Source: an uncultured Bacteroidia bacterium (GTDB lineage Bacteria > Bacteroidota > Bacteroidia > SpSt-205). From it: DNA of 9,222 bases. Position numbers and translations under genes: made by a program. The stretch is taken from assembly GCA_937995505.1 (NCBI GenBank), contig CALKJV010000183.1, positions 1 through 9,222 of the forward strand. Reading direction: 5' to 3'. This document shows, in pieces, positions 7,142-9,222 of this stretch. The notes under the pieces were generated by a model that was given only the letters and a program-made list of their open reading frames with translations, was not told the DNA's origin and did no database searches. Position 1 is the first letter of the stretch; every line of letters starts with the position of its first letter.

Positions 7142-7165
7142 GTTCTAGGATAAGCTATACCTTTG
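7135..7165 (+). promoter_or_regulatory. Consensus Bacteroidota promoter for the secreted protein
   Basis: TTTG (7135-7138), a 19-base spacer and TACCTTTG (7158-7165) match the Bacteroidota consensus TTTG-N19-TAnnTTTG at every defined base. It is the best promoter in the window. The coding frame begins four bases later at 7170. Its -33 element touches that of the divergent oxidase promoter: TTTGCAA (7135-7141) contains the TTG of both strands, so two polymerases would compete for this point. Confidence 0.72.
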
Positions 7166-7169
7166 CATC

Positions 7170-7235
7170 ATACAACCAATCTGGCTTAGGCTTGCGAGCG
7201 TACTACTGGGCTTGGTGCCCCTCCTCTTACGGGCG
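7170..7235 (+). other. Signal peptide region of the secreted protein
   Basis: The 22 codons encode a short n-region with one arginine (QPIWLR), a hydrophobic core (LASVLLGLVPLLL) and a cleavage-like LRA before QT. Cleavage after Ala and before Gln is common in Bacteroidota Sec substrates. There is no lipobox cysteine at the cleavage point, so a soluble or surface-anchored rather than lipoprotein form is expected. The only usual start codons here, TTG at 7212 and GTG at 7215, would cut the core in half and remove the arginine. Confidence 0.75.
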
Positions 7236-9222
7236 CAGACCTTAGAAGAGCTTGCGGCACGCAAGATGCGCATTACAGACTCTCTCAATCGGCTCGCACA
7301 AATGGGTATCCCTACAGGTCCACCCCCAGGTACCCCTATGCCGCTCACTCTCTCTGAGTCCGACTGCCCTAATGCTGTCGTCGTCTGTCAGCAAACCTAC
7401 ACTTACACCAGCTCTCCGCCAAACTACGGCACCGTCCAGGAGCTCGGGAATAATACCTGCTTACTCAATAAAGAGCAGAAAACCTCCTGGTTCATCTTCA
7501 CTGTACAGAGCTCGGGGACCTTTGGGTTTACCATCAATACGACCTACGACTATGACTTTGCGCTCTTTGACTACAATGCCATCGGGGGGTGTGGGGGTAC
7601 GGCCACGGCTACGCCTGTGCGCTGCAATTACTCTGCGCAGTACGGCAATACGGGCTTAGATGCCAATAACCCTCAACCCGGTAACCTTCAATGGAACGCC
7701 TCTCAGCCCCCCATCATGCCTGGGCTCAATGTTACCACCGGGCAGACCTTCGTGCTGGTGGTAGATAATTGGACGGGGGATGCCACGGGCTTCACGATTA
7801 CCTTTACGGGTACAGCGCAGATTTTTGACAATATACCTCCAGCCATCCAGAGCGTCTCTTGCACCAGCAACCCCAATCAGCTCTTAGTTACGTTCAATGA
7901 GCTGGTGCGCTGCAATAGCATCCATCCAAGCGATTTCAACTTAGGCGCGAGTGTAACGATAACTGCGGCCACAGGCGTAGGCTGCGGGAATTACACCAAT
8001 CAAGTGCTTCTGACCTTTACGGGTACGCTGAATAGTGGCACGCGTACCCTTACCATTCAGACGGGCAGCGATGGCAATACCATCCAGGACAAGTGCAGCA
8101 ATCAAATAGCACCCAGCACGACCTTCAACTTCCCTTACCTCGCGCCGGTGTCTATTACGCAGGCTCCAGCAGGGGCTATCTGTGCAGGCCAGAGCGTAAC
8201 GCTTACGGTCAGTACAGCCGGGGGCCTTCCTGCGGGAGCTTCTATCAGCTGGAGCACAGGGGCTACCTCGCCCAGTATTAATGTAAGCCCCACCGCTACC
8301 ACGACTTATACGGTCTCTGTAACGTACGCGGGCTGTGGACCGCGCACAGCTACCCATACTGTCACGCTAAACCCTAACCCGGTCATCAGCGTCTCGCCCA
8401 CAAATGCCGTCATCTGCTCGGGCACAGCGCTTATTACAGGTACGACAAATATTCCCGGCGGCCAATGGCAGTACAGTAGTGACGGCGGGGCTACCTGGAA
8501 TAACACAGCCAATCCCATGAACCTCGCCCCAGGGACTTACCTCATCCGCTATCAGAGCCCGGATGGCTGCTGGAGCAATCAGGTATCGGTCACGGTGAGC
8601 ACAGCTCCCCCCGCCTCTACAAATACTTGTAATGTGATCTATGTAACCCCCTCGGGGAGCTCTACGGCTGCTGGTACGAGGGCCGACCCTACCAATCTCG
8701 CCGAAGCTCTCACCCGCGCCTCCTGCTCTAATACCATCATCAAAATGGCCACGGGCACCTATACGATTAGTGCGCCGATTACAAATATCACGAGCAATAT
8801 CACCTTAGAGGGGGGCTTTGATGCGGCGAATGGGTGGCGCAAGACGAGCCAGCCTGGTGCGACCCTCATTTACCGAAATAATTCTAATGTAGAGGGCTGT
8901 GCGGATAATGCCCCGCGCCTTGTCGCTCTGCAGATTTCCAATGCGGCGAACTTCCGCTTGCAGGACCTCACGGTAGAGGTAGCCAATGCGCCTGCAGCTA
9001 CGGCAGGCTGTGCCAGCGGCCGCGGCGTCTCTACCTACGCCCTCTATCTGAGTAACTGCAGCAACTACCAGATCGTGCGCTGCCGCTTCATTGCAGGGAA
9101 TGGATCGGCTGGGTTAGGTGGGAGCAATGGAACTTCTGGAAGAAATGCGGCAGCCCATCAAACCGGTCCTTTTTGTGGTCAGCCAGGTGACCACGATAAC
9201 TGTGGCTGGAATAATGGTGCAG
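7170..9222 (+). CDS. Large secreted multidomain protein with Ig-like and beta-helix domains (3' end outside window), possible ATA start
   Basis: This frame is open from 7149 (after a TAG at 7146-7148) to the window end, 684 codons from 7170. Residues 1-22 are a signal peptide (WLRLASVLLGLVPLLLRA, then QT). A first domain (about 66-220) has SDCPNAVVVC (64-73), a CLLNKEQKTSWFIFTV segment from C97, and YDYDFALFDYN, a type I recognise from the N-termini of secreted Bacteroidota proteins. A second beta-rich domain (about 221-325) has FNELVRCNSIHPSDFNL. Two Ig/PKD-like domains follow (about 326-410 with ICAGQSVTLTV; about 411-485 with VICSGTALITGT). From C487 the pattern CNVIYVTPSGSSTAAGTRADP, read with LEGGFD and later NGSAGLGG, marks a right-handed beta-helix (pectin-lyase-like fold). 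Such proteins are usually cell-surface or extracellular adhesins or polysaccharide-binding proteins, often exported by the type IX system; the C-terminal sorting domain that would prove this lies outside. The first in-frame ATG (7266) would discard the signal peptide. Function unknown. Confidence 0.85.
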   Translation, partial: MQPIWLRLASVLLGLVPLLLRAQTLEELAARKMRITDSLNRLAQMGIPTGPPPGTPMPLTLSESDCPNAVVVCQQTYTYTSSPPNYGTVQELGNNTCLLNKEQKTSWFIFTVQSSGTFGFTINTTYDYDFALFDYNAIGGCGGTATATPVRCNYSAQYGNTGLDANNPQPGNLQWNASQPPIMPGLNVTTGQTFVLVVDNWTGDATGFTITFTGTAQIFDNIPPAIQSVSCTSNPNQLLVTFNELVRCNSIHPSDFNLGASVTITAATGVGCGNYTNQVLLTFTGTLNSGTRTLTIQTGSDGNTIQDKCSNQIAPSTTFNFPYLAPVSITQAPAGAICAGQSVTLTVSTAGGLPAGASISWSTGATSPSINVSPTATTTYTVSVTYAGCGPRTATHTVTLNPNPVISVSPTNAVICSGTALITGTTNIPGGQWQYSSDGGATWNNTANPMNLAPGTYLIRYQSPDGCWSNQVSVTVSTAPPASTNTCNVIYVTPSGSSTAAGTRADPTNLAEALTRASCSNTIIKMATGTYTISAPITNITSNITLEGGFDAANGWRKTSQPGATLIYRNNSNVEGCADNAPRLVALQISNAANFRLQDLTVEVANAPAATAGCASGRGVSTYALYLSNCSNYQIVRCRFIAGNGSAGLGGSNGTSGRNAAAHQTGPFCGQPGDHDNCGWNNGA

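Noticed and set aside
7266..7268. ATG as start of the secreted protein
   Set aside because: It would remove the whole signal peptide encoded just upstream and leave nearly 100 bases between promoter and start, unlike other genes here.
7252..7659. Plus-strand open frame of 135 codons overlapping the secreted protein
   Set aside because: Out of frame with the secreted protein, which stays open through the same region and has a signal peptide and recognisable domains; the product is Ser/Arg-rich noise.
7941..8357. Minus-strand open frame of 138 codons opposite the secreted protein
   Set aside because: Arg/Gly/Ser-rich shadow of the Thr/Ala/Gly-rich coding strand, with no promoter-like element or motif.

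Overview
The window looks like chromosomal DNA from a member of the Bacteroidota with fairly high GC (roughly 55-60% by eye). Three things point there. Perfect matches to the Bacteroidota -7 promoter element TAnnTTTG sit just before gene starts. The E2 acyltransferase has the core sequence style usual in that phylum. The last gene is a large multidomain secreted protein of the kind Bacteroidota export. The species cannot be named from the sequence.

Layout. 1-519 is the 3' end of an NHL-repeat (NHLRC2-like) gene. 541-5754 is a dense block of five plus-strand genes: a 2-oxo acid dehydrogenase E2 component, queC (queuosine precursor synthesis), frr (ribosome recycling factor), a sigma-54-type response regulator, and a thiolase. 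They are separated by 6 and 9 bases, or overlap by 1 and 8 bases. A convergent minus-strand gene, a GlcD-like FAD-linked oxidase (5755-7107), abuts the thiolase with no base between the two stop codons. A 62-base divergent promoter region (7108-7169) separates it from a plus-strand secreted protein that runs off the window end (7170-9222, 684 codons seen). That protein has a signal peptide, a cysteine-containing N-terminal domain, a second beta-rich domain, two Ig/PKD-like domains and the start of a right-handed beta-helix.

The five-gene block mixes central metabolism (E2, thiolase), tRNA modification, translation and regulation. It is better read as ordinary co-transcribed housekeeping genes than as a single pathway.

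The most interesting signal is at gene starts. TAnnTTTG followed by exactly four bases and then the start codon occurs at the E2 gene, at frr and at the secreted-protein gene. This implies transcripts with almost no 5' leader. At the secreted-protein gene the codon at that fixed distance is ATA, which is also where the open frame must begin to include a complete signal peptide, so the gene may use a non-AUG start. No tRNA, rRNA, CRISPR array, transposase or clear hairpin terminator was seen. No stretch over 300 bases lacks a gene.
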